Under the pieces are notes generated by a model. It searched no databases. It saw nothing but the letters and a program-made list of their open reading frames with translations, and was not told the DNA's origin. Positions 9,077 to 18,258 of a DNA stretch of 64,000 nucleotides are shown here, one piece after another. Position 1 is the first letter of the stretch, and the number at the start of each line of letters is the position of its first letter. The position numbers were made by a program, and so were the translations under genes. This DNA is from Poriferisodalis sp965204195 (GTDB lineage: Bacteria; Actinomycetota; Acidimicrobiia; Acidimicrobiales; Poriferisodalaceae), in assembly GCF_965204195.1 (NCBI RefSeq), contig NZ_OZ241975.1, positions 3,100,001 to 3,164,000 of the forward strand, written 5' to 3'.

Positions 9077-10087
9077 TCACGCAGGCGCGGTGACCGCCAG
9101 CGGATCTGCCTCCCGCAGGCGCCGTGCCACTTCCCCGGCTGCAAGTATCGCCTCATTGGGGTCTGGACCGCACGGTGTCATGTTCACGTGCCGGCAGCCC
9201 GCCTCGACGTACGGCATGAAGAACTCCACGATGTCGTCGACGGTGCCATACGGCGTGTACTTCTCGAAGGCCTTGAACGGCACGCGGTAGAAGCGCTCCA
9301 GCTCGGGGGCCACGCATTCCGCCGCCTGTTCCCGGCTGTCGCCGATGCCCACCCACAGCTGGATGCCATGGTCGGGGACGTCAGGCAGCGTGCCCGGGAC
9401 CGCCCGCTGCGTCGCCGCCGTTTCCGCAAAGAGGCGCAGCGCTGCCTGGTAGTGCTCGACGGTGCACCAGATGCCCAGCCACCCATCGGCGAAGCGACCG
9501 GCGCGGCGGATCGCGGCATCTGATCGGCCGCCGACATAGGTCGGGATGGGCGGGTCAGGCACCGGGATGATCCGAGCGTCCGACAGAGAGAAGAACTCGC
9601 CTTGGTGATGGACGGTCTCCCCGCCGAGCAGCCGCAGCACGATCTCGAGCGACTCGTCGGTGCGTCGCCCGCGCGTTCGCGGATCGACTCCGCACACTTC
9701 GACTTCGTGGCGGTCGTCGCCGCCGATGCCCACACCGAAGCTGATGCGTCCGGGCGCCATCTCGGCCAGGTTCGCGAGCTGTCGCGCGACGGGAACCGGG
9801 TGACGCAGCGGAAGCAGGTAGACGCCGAGATAGACGCCCAGCGTGGGGTGCAGGTTGGCGAGCGCCGCAGCGGTGACCATGCCGTCGTTGCCGTGCCCGA
9901 TCCGGAAGCTGACGTGGTCGGCGAAGAACATGCAATCGATGCCGGCATCGGCGACCAGCTCGACCAGATGGCGGCGCTCGGCCCACGGTCGCGACCACAG
10001 CTTGACGTCAGGCGTGACGCCGACCCGGATGGGCGGCACCGGCGCGTTCTCGGATACTGCCGCCTCGGTCACTTCTGGGTCGCTCAC
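9077..10087 (-). CDS. LLM-class flavin/F420-dependent oxidoreductase
   Basis: 336-aa luciferase-like TIM-barrel oxidoreductase. Visible family segments are IRVGVTPDVKLW, CMFFADHVSF, LAEMAPGRISFGVGIGGDDRHE, VPDPPIPTYVGGRSDAAIRRAGRFADGWLG and VNMTPCGPDP near the C-terminus. The GTG at 10087 lies 28 nt after the P450 stop and is preferred; longer readings run through the P450 gene in the wrong frame. It is the middle gene of the MFS-P450-LLM-TauD-CaiB operon and is presumably one oxidative step of the same degradative route, perhaps opening or dehydrogenating the P450 product. That role is inference. Confidence 0.85.
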   Translation of the reverse strand: MSDPEVTEAAVSENAPVPPIRVGVTPDVKLWSRPWAERRHLVELVADAGIDCMFFADHVSFRIGHGNDGMVTAAALANLHPTLGVYLGVYLLPLRHPVPVARQLANLAEMAPGRISFGVGIGGDDRHEVEVCGVDPRTRGRRTDESLEIVLRLLGGETVHHQGEFFSLSDARIIPVPDPPIPTYVGGRSDAAIRRAGRFADGWLGIWCTVEHYQAALRLFAETAATQRAVPGTLPDVPDHGIQLWVGIGDSREQAAECVAPELERFYRVPFKAFEKYTPYGTVDDIVEFFMPYVEAGCRHVNMTPCGPDPNEAILAAGEVARRLREADPLAVTAPA

Positions 10088-10115
10088 GCCTGGGTCTCGA
10101 CAGCAGCGGTCGGGA

Positions 10116-11492
10116 TCATGGCCGGGGTTGCTCCGGTACGTCCCAGAGCACGGGCAGGTGCTTGAAGCCGTGCTGGAAGTTCGACAGCAGGCGCTCGGGC
10201 CTGCCGGCCGGATCGAGGCGCAGATTCGGCATGCGCCACAGCGATTCGGTGAACATGGCGGACATCTGGCGGCGAGCCAGGTGCGCGCCCAGGCAGAAAT
10301 GCGGCCCTGCCCCGAACGTGAGGTGGTCGTTCGGGCTGCGCTCGATGTCGAAGAGGTCGGGCTCGACGAACACGGCCGGGTCGCGATTGGCCGCCACGTG
10401 GAATACCACCACCTTGTCGCCCGCACGAACGAAACAGCCGCCGAGTTCGACATCGCGCGAGGCCGTGCGGCGGAAGTGCACCACCGGCGGAATGAACCGC
10501 AGCATCTCCTCGATGGCGCCCGGCAAGAGCCCAGGGTCGGCGAGCAGCTTGTCGAGCTGTTCGGGATGCTGCAGCAGCGCCCACAGCCCGCCGGGAATGC
10601 CGTTTCGCAACGTCTCGTTGCCGGCGACGGCAAACAGGAAGAACATGGTCTCGAACTCTTCGTTGGTGATGCCGCCCTCGGCGTCGTCGGCCGCCAGCAA
10701 TATCGACACCACGTCGGCGCCCGGGTTCGCCCGCTTGTAGGTCGCAAGGTCGTGCGCGTACCCGTACATGTCGGCGAGACCTTCGCGCGAGCGAGGGTCG
10801 GGCATGCGACCGTCGGGGCCGGGGCGGATCTGGGCCCGCACCTCGCAGGCGCGCTGCGCCATCTCGGTCCCTGTTGCCGGATCGAACGCGTCGGACACCG
10901 AGTACTCGGCGTCCTGGTAGCCGATCACCCGGTTGGACCAGTCGAACAGCAACATCCGGTCCTGCGACGGCACGCCCATGATGTCGGCGAGCGTCAGCAG
11001 CGGCAGCTCGGCCGAGACCTCCTTGGCGAAATCGGCGTGCCCGCGATGCACCACCGCGCTCACGAGCCGCTCGGCACGAGCCGAGATGGTGGCCTCCAGC
11101 TCGGCCACTGCGCTCGGCGTAAACGACCGCATGAGCAGGCGCCGCAGCCGCGTGTGCTGCGGCGGATCCTGATTGAGCATCATCCGCTGGACGAATTCGA
11201 GCATCGCAGCGGTCTGAGGGTCGCGGATCTGCGTGCCGCCGAGGTGGGACGAGAACGTCCCCGGATCGCGTAGCACCCGGTTCATCAGCTCGTGCGTGAG
11301 CACCGCCCAGAAGCCAGGTCCGGCCTCCCACCCCATGAGCTCCGGCTCGGGCACCCAGTGAACTGGGGCGCACGAACGCAACTCGGCAATCAGACCGTGC
11401 GGCACACCGTCCAGATACGTGCGCGGGTCGAACAACTGCGTCGGATCCGGTGCAGTGTTGTTCGAGCCGCTCGCGGCACAAGCCGTGCTCAC
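10116..11492 (-). CDS. Cytochrome P450
   Basis: Soluble bacterial P450, 458 aa. The I-helix motif AVAGNET (about 288-294), the K-helix ExxR (Glu329-Arg332, EEMLRF) and the heme loop FGAGPHFCLG with axial Cys400 are all intact. It starts 5 nt after the MFS transporter stop, so uptake and oxidation are coupled in one operon. No dedicated ferredoxin or ferredoxin reductase is encoded nearby, so electrons must come from elsewhere in the genome. The overall look is of class-I bacterial P450s acting on lipophilic substrates such as terpenoids, steroids or fatty acids; the substrate is not identifiable. Confidence 0.95.
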   Translation of the reverse strand: MSTACAASGSNNTAPDPTQLFDPRTYLDGVPHGLIAELRSCAPVHWVPEPELMGWEAGPGFWAVLTHELMNRVLRDPGTFSSHLGGTQIRDPQTAAMLEFVQRMMLNQDPPQHTRLRRLLMRSFTPSAVAELEATISARAERLVSAVVHRGHADFAKEVSAELPLLTLADIMGVPSQDRMLLFDWSNRVIGYQDAEYSVSDAFDPATGTEMAQRACEVRAQIRPGPDGRMPDPRSREGLADMYGYAHDLATYKRANPGADVVSILLAADDAEGGITNEEFETMFFLFAVAGNETLRNGIPGGLWALLQHPEQLDKLLADPGLLPGAIEEMLRFIPPVVHFRRTASRDVELGGCFVRAGDKVVVFHVAANRDPAVFVEPDLFDIERSPNDHLTFGAGPHFCLGAHLARRQMSAMFTESLWRMPNLRLDPAGRPERLLSNFQHGFKHLPVLWDVPEQPRP

Positions 11493-11497
11493 GCCGC

Positions 11498-12865
11498 TCA
11501 GCCTGCCACCTGACGCTGCGCGGAACCCACGTCCGCGCCCTCGCTCGACCCCTCGGCGACGCCGGGAGCATCGACATCGCTGCTGCTCGCGTCGGCCGCG
11601 TGCCTGTCGGGACTGCTGCCGCTGCGCTGCGGCGGGCTCGGGGGCTTGGTGATCACGAAGAACAGCATCCCGGCGGCGGTGATGGCAGCGAGCGCCACAA
11701 AGCCAGTCACGTAGCTGCCCGTGGTGTCAGCCAGCCATCCTGCGGCGAGCGGGCCCACGATCGGCCCGATCATCACGATGAGCGAGCTCACGCCCATGAT
11801 CGCAGCGAACGCAGACGAGCCGAAGTAGTCGGCTCGCAAGGCTTGCATGAGCGGCCCGCGCGCTCCCCATGCGAGCCCGTGGAAGATCACAAACAGCACC
11901 ACCACGAACGCGTTGGGAGCCCACGCCAGCAGCAAGATGCCCCCGGCGTGCCCGAACATGGCGACCGACGCGATGAGCCGCTTGTTGATCCGATCGCCGA
12001 GCCAGCCGCCCACGGCCATGCCGGCGAGCTGCATGAGCGGCAGCGCTGCAGCGAACAAGCTTGCCTGCTGCAGCGAGTAGCCCCGTTCTGATGTCAGATA
12101 GAGCTGCAGGTGCGCCATCACTGCGCCGACCACGAACAGGGCGCTCAGGTGACCGAACGAGATTGTCCAGAACGCCCTCGTGCGCATCGCCTCCTTCGCT
12201 GTGAAGTGGATGTCGGTCAGGCCTTCGGCGCGGACCGTCTTCCCGTTGGCAACGATCTTGGCCCCCCCGTCGACCTCTTCGCCGAATTCAGCAGGGCTGC
12301 CGTCGAGGTACTTGGCCAGCCACCACGCGACAGCAGCGCCCCCGACGCCGGTGACCGCAGCGGTCGTACGCCAGCCGAACCACGTGAACGACAACACCAC
12401 GAGCGGGACACACACGCCGCCCGCAGCGAGGCCCATTCCGCCGAACGCCAGCGCGCGGGCCCGCAGCCGCTCGAACCACCGCACGATCGCGACCGTGACC
12501 GTCAAGAAGCCGCAGAACGCGCTGCCGACGGCCATGATCAGGAACGCGCCGTAGAACTGCCACAACGAGTGCAGCTGGCTGAACCACACGAAGCCGACCG
12601 CCATGCCCACGGCGCCCACCCGCGTGATGACCTTGGGCCCGAACCGGTCGATCAGCCAGCCTTGCGCCGGCCCCAGCAGCGCCGTCTCGGCCCGATTCAC
12701 CGCGAACGCGCCCGACAGGGCGGTCTTGCTCCAGCCGTACTCCCGCTCGATCTCCACCAGGTAGGCACCCAGCGAGTGCATGACGAATGCACTCTGCAGC
12801 CCTTGGATCACTGCCCCCGCACCCACCACCTTCCAGCCGCGGAAGGTGGTGCTGCGTTTGGACAT
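11498..12865 (-). CDS. Major facilitator superfamily transporter (MFS, OFA/monocarboxylate-like)
   Basis: 455-aa inner-membrane permease with about twelve hydrophobic segments. The typical MFS A-like motif between helices 2 and 3 is seen as GWLIDRFGPKVITRVG, and a second copy as GGWLGDRINKRLIA. It begins MSKRSTTFRGWKVVGAGAVIQG, as in oxalate/formate and monocarboxylate-type porters. The C-terminus is an unusual Ser/Asp/Pro-rich cytosolic tail of about 50 residues after helix 12. It is the first gene of the minus-strand catabolic operon and diverges from the amidohydrolase operon at 12991. It probably imports the substrate of the P450 route or a carboxylate. Confidence 0.88.
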   Translation of the reverse strand: MSKRSTTFRGWKVVGAGAVIQGLQSAFVMHSLGAYLVEIEREYGWSKTALSGAFAVNRAETALLGPAQGWLIDRFGPKVITRVGAVGMAVGFVWFSQLHSLWQFYGAFLIMAVGSAFCGFLTVTVAIVRWFERLRARALAFGGMGLAAGGVCVPLVVLSFTWFGWRTTAAVTGVGGAAVAWWLAKYLDGSPAEFGEEVDGGAKIVANGKTVRAEGLTDIHFTAKEAMRTRAFWTISFGHLSALFVVGAVMAHLQLYLTSERGYSLQQASLFAAALPLMQLAGMAVGGWLGDRINKRLIASVAMFGHAGGILLLAWAPNAFVVVLFVIFHGLAWGARGPLMQALRADYFGSSAFAAIMGVSSLIVMIGPIVGPLAAGWLADTTGSYVTGFVALAAITAAGMLFFVITKPPSPPQRSGSSPDRHAADASSSDVDAPGVAEGSSEGADVGSAQRQVAG

Positions 12866-12990
12866 CGTTACATCCTGCCTGATGAGGCGGCTGCTGCGTC
12901 GGTTCAGAGCCCCTCTTTGGGCTGATCTAGACTCGTTTTTTTCCTCCAGCCACGCACCAAGGACTCCCAACGGAGCGAGGAGGGCACAAC
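12866..12990. promoter_or_regulatory. Divergent promoter region between two catabolic operons
   Basis: 125-nt gap between the start of the MFS operon (minus) and the start of the amidohydrolase operon (plus). It must hold both promoters. A strong ribosome-binding site, GAGGAGGG, lies at about 12976-12983, ahead of the plus-strand ATG at 12991. A T7 tract (about 12935-12942) and a short GC hairpin before it are visible, but no convincing -35/-10 pair or operator can be named. Confidence 0.45.
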
Positions 12991-13833
12991 ATGGCACGCA
13001 CGGTGACCGCTGCAATCGTGCAGACCGCCTGGACCGGCGACAAGGAGTCGATGATCGAGCTCCACGAGAAGTACGTGGCCGAAGCGGCTGCCGCCGGCGC
13101 CCGGGTGATGTGCTTCCAGGAGCTGTTCTACGGGCCCTACTTCTGCCAGGTGCAGGATGCCGAGTACTACTCCTACGCCGAAGCGATTCCCGACGGCCCG
13201 ACCACCAAGCGCTTCTGCGAGCTCGCGGAACAGCACGAGATGGTGCTCGTGGTGCCGATGTACGAGCGGGAACAGGCCGGGCTCCTCTACAACACCGCAG
13301 CCGTCATCGACGCCGACGGGACCTATCTCGGCAAGTACCGCAAGAACCACATCCCGCAGGTCAAGGGGTTCTGGGAGAAGTTCTACTTCCGGCCGGGCAA
13401 TCTGGGCTATCCCGTCTTCGAGACCGCGGTCGGGACGGTCGGCGTCTACATCTGCTACGACCGTCACTTCCCGGAGGGCTGGCGTGCGCTCGGGCTGGCC
13501 GGAGCGGAGATCGTGTTCAACCCCTCAGCCACCAGCCGGGGGCTGTCCGCATACCTGTGGCAGCTCGAACAGACATCGTCCGCGGCGGCGAACATGTACT
13601 TCGTCGGGGCCATCAACCGGGTCGGCGTCGAGCCGCTGGGCGACAACGACTTCTACGGCACGTCGTATTTCGCCAATCCCCGGGGACAGATCGTCGATGG
13701 GGCCGCATCGGACCACGCCGAGGAGTTGGTGGTGCGCGAGCTGGACCTCGACATGCTCGATGAGGTCCGCAACCAGTGGGCCTTCTACCGAGACCGCCGG
13801 CCCGAATCGTACGAACCGCTCGTAGCGCCCTGA
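12991..13833 (+). CDS. Nitrilase-superfamily carbamoyl amidohydrolase (beta-ureidopropionase / N-carbamoylputrescinase type)
   Basis: 280-aa carbon-nitrogen hydrolase. The Glu-Lys-Cys triad is intact: Glu44 in CFQELFYGPY, Lys118 in KYRKNHIP and Cys155 in GVYICYDRHFPEGWR. The KYRKNHIPQ and YDRHFPE contexts are those of N-carbamoyl-amino-acid and N-carbamoylputrescine hydrolases, which release ammonia and CO2 from a ureido group. It is directly followed by a dihydropyrimidinase, which makes a beta-ureidopropionase role (third step of reductive pyrimidine breakdown) or N-carbamoyl-amino-acid hydrolysis more likely than polyamine synthesis. First gene of a seven-gene operon. Confidence 0.88.
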   Translation: MARTVTAAIVQTAWTGDKESMIELHEKYVAEAAAAGARVMCFQELFYGPYFCQVQDAEYYSYAEAIPDGPTTKRFCELAEQHEMVLVVPMYEREQAGLLYNTAAVIDADGTYLGKYRKNHIPQVKGFWEKFYFRPGNLGYPVFETAVGTVGVYICYDRHFPEGWRALGLAGAEIVFNPSATSRGLSAYLWQLEQTSSAAANMYFVGAINRVGVEPLGDNDFYGTSYFANPRGQIVDGAASDHAEELVVRELDLDMLDEVRNQWAFYRDRRPESYEPLVAP

Positions 13834-13891
13834 GGGGTCAAGCCAGGACTGGGTGGGGTTTCACAGATCGCGACCGAGGGGGACCACGAAG

Positions 13892-15301
13892 ATGACGACG
13901 ATGATCAAGGGGGGCACCGTTGTCAGCTCGACCGGCGCGGATCCGGCCGAGGTACTTATCGACGGCGAGCAGATCGCTGCCGTGTTGCAACCCGGCAGCG
14001 ACATCGCTGTCGCAGCCGAGCAGAGCGCTGAGGTCATCGACGCCACCGGACGGCTCGTGGTGCCAGGCGGCGTGGACGTCCACACGCACATGGAGCTGCC
14101 CTTCGGCGGCACCTATGCCTCGGACACGTTCGAGACGGGCACGAGAGCCGCGGCGTGGGGCGGCACCACCACCATTGTGGACTTCGCCGTGCAGCGCTAC
14201 GGCGAGAACGTGCGCGAGTGCCTCGATGAGTGGATGGCCAAAGCTGAGGGCAACTGCGCGATCGACTTCGGCTTCCACATGATCGTCGGCGGCGTCGACA
14301 ATGACTCGCTGAAGGAGCTGGACCTGCTGGTCAATGAGGGCATCACGAGCTTCAAGCTGTTCATGGCGTACCCGGGCGTCTTCTACTCCGACGACGGGCA
14401 GATCCTGCGAGCAATGCAACAAGCGGCCGGCAACGGCGGGCTGATCATGATGCACGCCGAGAACGGCTTGGCCATCGACGTGCTGGCCGACCAGGCGTTC
14501 GAGCGCGGCGAGACCTCGCCGGTCACCCATGGCTACGTGCGCCGCCCCGAGCTCGAATCCGAAGCCACTCACCGGGCCATCCAGCTGGCCAAGGTGGGCG
14601 CGGCCCCGCTGTACATCGTGCACCTCTCCGCCGCGGAGGCCCTCGAGCAGGTGGCGCTGGCACGCAACGCAGGCATGAACGTGTTCGCGGAGACCTGCCC
14701 GCAGTACCTGCATTTCAGCCTGGAGGACCACCTCGACCGGCCCGGCTTCGGGGGCGCCGCCTACGTGTGCTCCACGCCGCTTCGCTCCCGGGCAGACGGC
14801 CACCAGGACACCCTGTGGAAGGGGCTACGGACCAACGATCTGGCCGTCGTGTCCACCGACCATTGCCCGTTCTGCATGAAGGAGCAGAAGGAGCTCGGGC
14901 TCAACGACTTCCGGGCCATCCCCAACGGCATCGGCGGCGTCGAGCACCGCATGGACATGATCTACCAAGGCGTGGTGACCGGTGAGATCGGCCTGGCTCG
15001 CTGGATCGAGCTGTGCGCCACCACCCCGGCTCGCATGATGGGCATGTACCCGCGCAAGGGGATCATCGCCGCGGGTTCAGATGCCGACGTCGTCATCTAC
15101 GACCCCGACAAGCAGTGGACGATCAGCGTCGACAACCACCACATGAACATCGACCACTCGGCCTATGAAGGGGTCGAGGTGACAGGACATGTCGACACGG
15201 TGTTCTCTCGGGGTCGCAAGATCATCGACGACAACCAGTACCTGGGGCGCGCCGGCGACGGCCAGTACCTGCGCCGGGGTCTCTGCCAGTACCTGCAGTA
15301 G
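13892..15301 (+). CDS. Dihydropyrimidinase / hydantoinase
   Basis: 469-aa binuclear-zinc cyclic amidohydrolase that opens dihydrouracil, dihydrothymine or hydantoin rings to N-carbamoyl acids. Metal ligands are visible: His64 and His66 in VDVHTHMELPFGG, the carboxylated Lys155 in ITSFKLFMAYPG, His188 in MMHAENG, the VHLSAAEAL His, and the Asp in STDHCPFCMKEQK. The start ATG at 13892 has a GAGGGGGA Shine-Dalgarno element; the upstream ATG at 13853 adds non-conserved residues. Together with the upstream amidohydrolase it gives two consecutive steps of reductive pyrimidine degradation. No dihydropyrimidine dehydrogenase is in the window. Confidence 0.93.
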   Translation: MTTMIKGGTVVSSTGADPAEVLIDGEQIAAVLQPGSDIAVAAEQSAEVIDATGRLVVPGGVDVHTHMELPFGGTYASDTFETGTRAAAWGGTTTIVDFAVQRYGENVRECLDEWMAKAEGNCAIDFGFHMIVGGVDNDSLKELDLLVNEGITSFKLFMAYPGVFYSDDGQILRAMQQAAGNGGLIMMHAENGLAIDVLADQAFERGETSPVTHGYVRRPELESEATHRAIQLAKVGAAPLYIVHLSAAEALEQVALARNAGMNVFAETCPQYLHFSLEDHLDRPGFGGAAYVCSTPLRSRADGHQDTLWKGLRTNDLAVVSTDHCPFCMKEQKELGLNDFRAIPNGIGGVEHRMDMIYQGVVTGEIGLARWIELCATTPARMMGMYPRKGIIAAGSDADVVIYDPDKQWTISVDNHHMNIDHSAYEGVEVTGHVDTVFSRGRKIIDDNQYLGRAGDGQYLRRGLCQYLQ

Positions 15302-15367
15302 GGGGCAACACCATGGCCCGACGCAACGGAGCGTTCGGGCAGCGGAACGGATCGGGGGACTGAGAAC

Positions 15368-16369
15368 ATGGATTTCGGCGTTGTTCTTCAGACCGATCCG
15401 CCCGCGTGGCGAGTGGTGGACCTCGCCCAGCGAGCCGAGACGCTGGGGTTCGACTACGGGTGGACTTTCGACAGCCACGTGCTGTGGCAAGAGCCCTACG
15501 TGATCTACAGCCAGATGCTGTCGGCCACGAACCGCATGATTGTCGGCCCGATGGTCACCAATCCGGGCACCCGGAACCCGACGGTCACGGCATCGCTGTT
15601 CGCCACGCTCAACGACATGTTCGGCAACCGGACGGTGTGCGGCATCGGCCGGGGCGACTCGGCCATGCGGGTGCTGGGCCACCGCCCCACCAGCCTGGCC
15701 ACGCTGTCGGAGTCGATGACGGTCATCAAGGGATTGGCCGAGGGCCGCGAGGTCACCTACAACGGCACACGTCAGCAGCTCCCGTGGTCGTCGGGCAGCC
15801 GGCTCGACATCTGGATGGCGGCGTACGGACCGCGGGCCTTACGGCTCTGCGGCGAGCAGGCCGATGGGTTCATCCTGCAGCTCGCCGACCCCCAGATCAC
15901 CGAGTGGACCGTCGCCGCCGTCCGCCGTGCCGCGGCTGATGCCGGGCGCAACCCCGATGATCTGTACATCTGTGTGGCGGCGCCGGCCTATGTGGGTGAC
16001 AACGTCGCCCACCAACGCGACCAGTGCCGCTGGTTCGGCGGCATGGTGGGCAACCACGTGGCCGATCTCGTCGAGCGATACGGCGACACCGGGGGCGCGG
16101 TGCCCCAAGCCCTCACCGACTACATCGCTGGGCGCGAGGGCTACGACTACGCCGAACACGGAAAGGCCGGCAACGTCCACACCGACTTCGTGCCCGATGA
16201 GGTAATCGACCGGTTCTGCATTCTCGGCGACGCGGATCATCACGTAGCCCGGCTCGGCGAGCTGCGCGACCTGGGCGTCGACCAGTTCGCCATCTACCTC
16301 ATGCATGACGCCCCCGACGAAACCCTGGACGCCTACGGCCAGCGGATCATTCCGGCGCTCGCGACCTGA
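15368..16369 (+). CDS. LLM-class flavin/F420-dependent oxidoreductase, hydantoinase-operon type
   Basis: 333-aa luciferase-like oxidoreductase beginning MDFGVVLQTDPPAWRVVDLA, with GNRTVCGIGRGDSAMRVLG in the position of the usual SGGR/GxGxG segment and RLDIWMAAYGPRALRLCGEQADG as the conserved central strand. It lies between the dihydropyrimidinase (66-nt gap) and the first ABC permease (10-nt gap) and so belongs to the same pathway. It may reduce or oxidise the cyclic substrate before hydrolysis, taking the place of a classical dihydropyrimidine dehydrogenase; this is inference. RutA, an LLM pyrimidine oxygenase, is a precedent for this superfamily acting on pyrimidines. Confidence 0.85.
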   Translation: MDFGVVLQTDPPAWRVVDLAQRAETLGFDYGWTFDSHVLWQEPYVIYSQMLSATNRMIVGPMVTNPGTRNPTVTASLFATLNDMFGNRTVCGIGRGDSAMRVLGHRPTSLATLSESMTVIKGLAEGREVTYNGTRQQLPWSSGSRLDIWMAAYGPRALRLCGEQADGFILQLADPQITEWTVAAVRRAAADAGRNPDDLYICVAAPAYVGDNVAHQRDQCRWFGGMVGNHVADLVERYGDTGGAVPQALTDYIAGREGYDYAEHGKAGNVHTDFVPDEVIDRFCILGDADHHVARLGELRDLGVDQFAIYLMHDAPDETLDAYGQRIIPALAT

Positions 16370-16379
16370 CTGGCGAGCC

Positions 16380-17423
16380 GTGCAAGCAGAGACCGCTCCC
16401 GCATCGCAATCACCGGCACCTTCCCCGGCGCATTCCCCGGGAGCTGGCCCGCGGGAGAGCGACGACCTGATCGTCCGCGACCAGTTCATCCGCCTGCAGG
16501 CTGCGCGCGAGCGTCGTCGCGCACGTACCCGCCGCATCGTTCGCCAGGTCGTCGTACTGGCAGTTTTCGTGTGCCTGCTGGGCTTGGCGTACACCGCCTA
16601 CAAGGCGTTCGGTACCGCCATTGACGATGCCCAGTCAGGATGGCTGCTGATCGGGTCGTTCCTGCCGGAGACCACCGACCTCAAGATGCCGCCGGTGCTT
16701 GACATACTCGCCGGGATCTTCGAGGAGCCGCGAGGCACAGGCGATCCCTTCTGGACGATCGTCGCCTCCGAGGCAGCGTTCACACTGCGGGAGGCAGCGG
16801 TTGGTTTCGCGATCGGGGTCGTGGTGGGTCTGTGCATCGCCATCGCGCTCACCACCTCAGGGCGCTTGGAGCGAGCGCTGGTGCCCCACGTCATCGCCAG
16901 CCAAACGATCCCGCTGATCGCGATCGCTCCCATCATCGTGATCTGGGGACGCAAGAGCTTCGATTTCCTGCCATTCGAATGGCAGGACTGGATGTCGGTG
17001 TCGATCATCGCCACGTACCTGACGTTCTTCCCGGTGACGATCAACGGCCTGCGGGGCCTGCAATCGCCCCGGCCCGAGAACCTCGAGCTGATGGATTCCT
17101 ACGCCGCGCCCTGGGGGCAGACCCTGTGGCGGCTTCGCCTGCCGGCATCGCTGCCATACCTGTTCGCTGCGTTCAAGATCGCGGCGACCGCAAGCGTGGT
17201 GGGCGCCATCGTCGGCGAGATCTCCGCTGGGGTGAAGGGCGGGCTCGGCCGCCGGGTGCTGCTCGAAGCCCAGCGCTACACGACCGGACCCGAGCGCCTC
17301 TATGTCGCTGTGCTCGGCGCGGCTGCGTTGGGCATCTTCGTGTTCGTGGTGATCTCGACGGTGGAGTACGCGCTGGTGGGACGCAAGGGCCGTGAGCCGG
17401 CACATGGGCAGTACGGGACATGA
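16380..17423 (+). CDS. ABC transporter permease (nitrate/sulfonate/THI5-type)
   Basis: 347-aa BPD-type inner-membrane permease of the SsuC/TauC/ThiX family. A Pro/Ser-rich cytosolic N-terminus of about 60 residues precedes the first helix (VVVLAVFVCLLGLAY); the EAA loop that docks on the ATPase is ENLELMDSYAAPWGQTLWRLRLPASLPYLFAAFKI. The GTG at 16380 is taken as start because it follows the upstream stop by 10 nt. It works as a heterodimer with the second permease at 18255 and the ATPase at 17437. Confidence 0.88.
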   Translation: MQAETAPASQSPAPSPAHSPGAGPRESDDLIVRDQFIRLQAARERRRARTRRIVRQVVVLAVFVCLLGLAYTAYKAFGTAIDDAQSGWLLIGSFLPETTDLKMPPVLDILAGIFEEPRGTGDPFWTIVASEAAFTLREAAVGFAIGVVVGLCIAIALTTSGRLERALVPHVIASQTIPLIAIAPIIVIWGRKSFDFLPFEWQDWMSVSIIATYLTFFPVTINGLRGLQSPRPENLELMDSYAAPWGQTLWRLRLPASLPYLFAAFKIAATASVVGAIVGEISAGVKGGLGRRVLLEAQRYTTGPERLYVAVLGAAALGIFVFVVISTVEYALVGRKGREPAHGQYGT

Positions 17424-17436
17424 ACGGCGCGGGCCC

Positions 17437-18258
17437 ATGAGCGATGCCCCCGACGCGAAGGGCCCCGACGGCGACATCGCGCCCGATGTCGCAGCCGTCG
17501 AGTTGGACGGCGTGGGCAAGGTGTTCAACCCGGGTCGGTCCAACGAGGTGAATGCGCTGACCGGCATCGATCTGCGCATCGCCTCGGGAGAGTTCGTGAC
17601 GTTGATCGGCCCGTCGGGCTGCGGCAAGAGCACCTTGCTGCGGCTGATCGCCGCGCTGACCGACGTGACCGACGGATCTGTCAGCGTCAACGGCAAGACG
17701 GCAGACCGGGCCCGGCTCGATCGCGACTACTCGATGGTGTTCCAGCGGGCCGGTCTGTTCGACTGGCGCAACGTGTCGCGCAACATCGAACTGCCGCTCG
17801 AGCTGATGGGCTGGAAAGCGGCCGACCGGCGGCAGCGATCGGCCGAGATGCTGGACCTGGTGAAGCTGAGCGAATTCGCGCGGCACCATCCGGCGGAGCT
17901 GTCGGGTGGCATGCAGCAGCGCGTCGCCATCGCCCGAGCGATGTCGTTCGATCCGAAGCTGCTGCTGATGGACGAACCGTTCGGCGCACTCGACGAAATG
18001 ACCCGCGAGCACATGCAGAACGAGCTGCTGCGGATCTGGACGGAGACCCAGACCACGGTGATCTTCGTGACACACTCCATCAGCGAGGCGGTGTTCCTGT
18101 CCACGAGGGTCGTGGTGATGTCGCCCCGGCCGGGCAGGATCTCAGCGATCATCGACACCGACCTAGGTGAGCGCAGCGAGGCCACGCGCGACCATCCGGA
18201 ATACTTCGCCAACGTGACCGCAGTGCGCAACGCGCTGCGAGGAGACCACGCCTCATGA
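17437..18258 (+). CDS. ABC transporter ATP-binding protein (SsuB/TauB/ThiZ type)
   Basis: 273-aa ATPase energising the neighbouring permeases. Walker A GPSGCGKST, Q-loop VFQRAG, signature LSGGMQQRVAIARA, Walker B LLLMDEPFGALDE and H-loop FVTHSISEAVFL are all intact. The start ATG at 17437 is preferred over an in-frame GTG at 17392 inside the end of the permease gene. The stop overlaps the next permease start by 4 nt (ATGA). The ligand class is set by the binding protein at 19090. Confidence 0.95.
   Translation: MSDAPDAKGPDGDIAPDVAAVELDGVGKVFNPGRSNEVNALTGIDLRIASGEFVTLIGPSGCGKSTLLRLIAALTDVTDGSVSVNGKTADRARLDRDYSMVFQRAGLFDWRNVSRNIELPLELMGWKAADRRQRSAEMLDLVKLSEFARHHPAELSGGMQQRVAIARAMSFDPKLLLMDEPFGALDEMTREHMQNELLRIWTETQTTVIFVTHSISEAVFLSTRVVVMSPRPGRISAIIDTDLGERSEATRDHPEYFANVTAVRNALRGDHAS

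Noticed and set aside
10088..10747. N-terminal extension of the LLM gene at 9077-10087
   Set aside because: It runs through the cytochrome P450 gene in another frame; the GTG at 10087 fits spacing and the family start.
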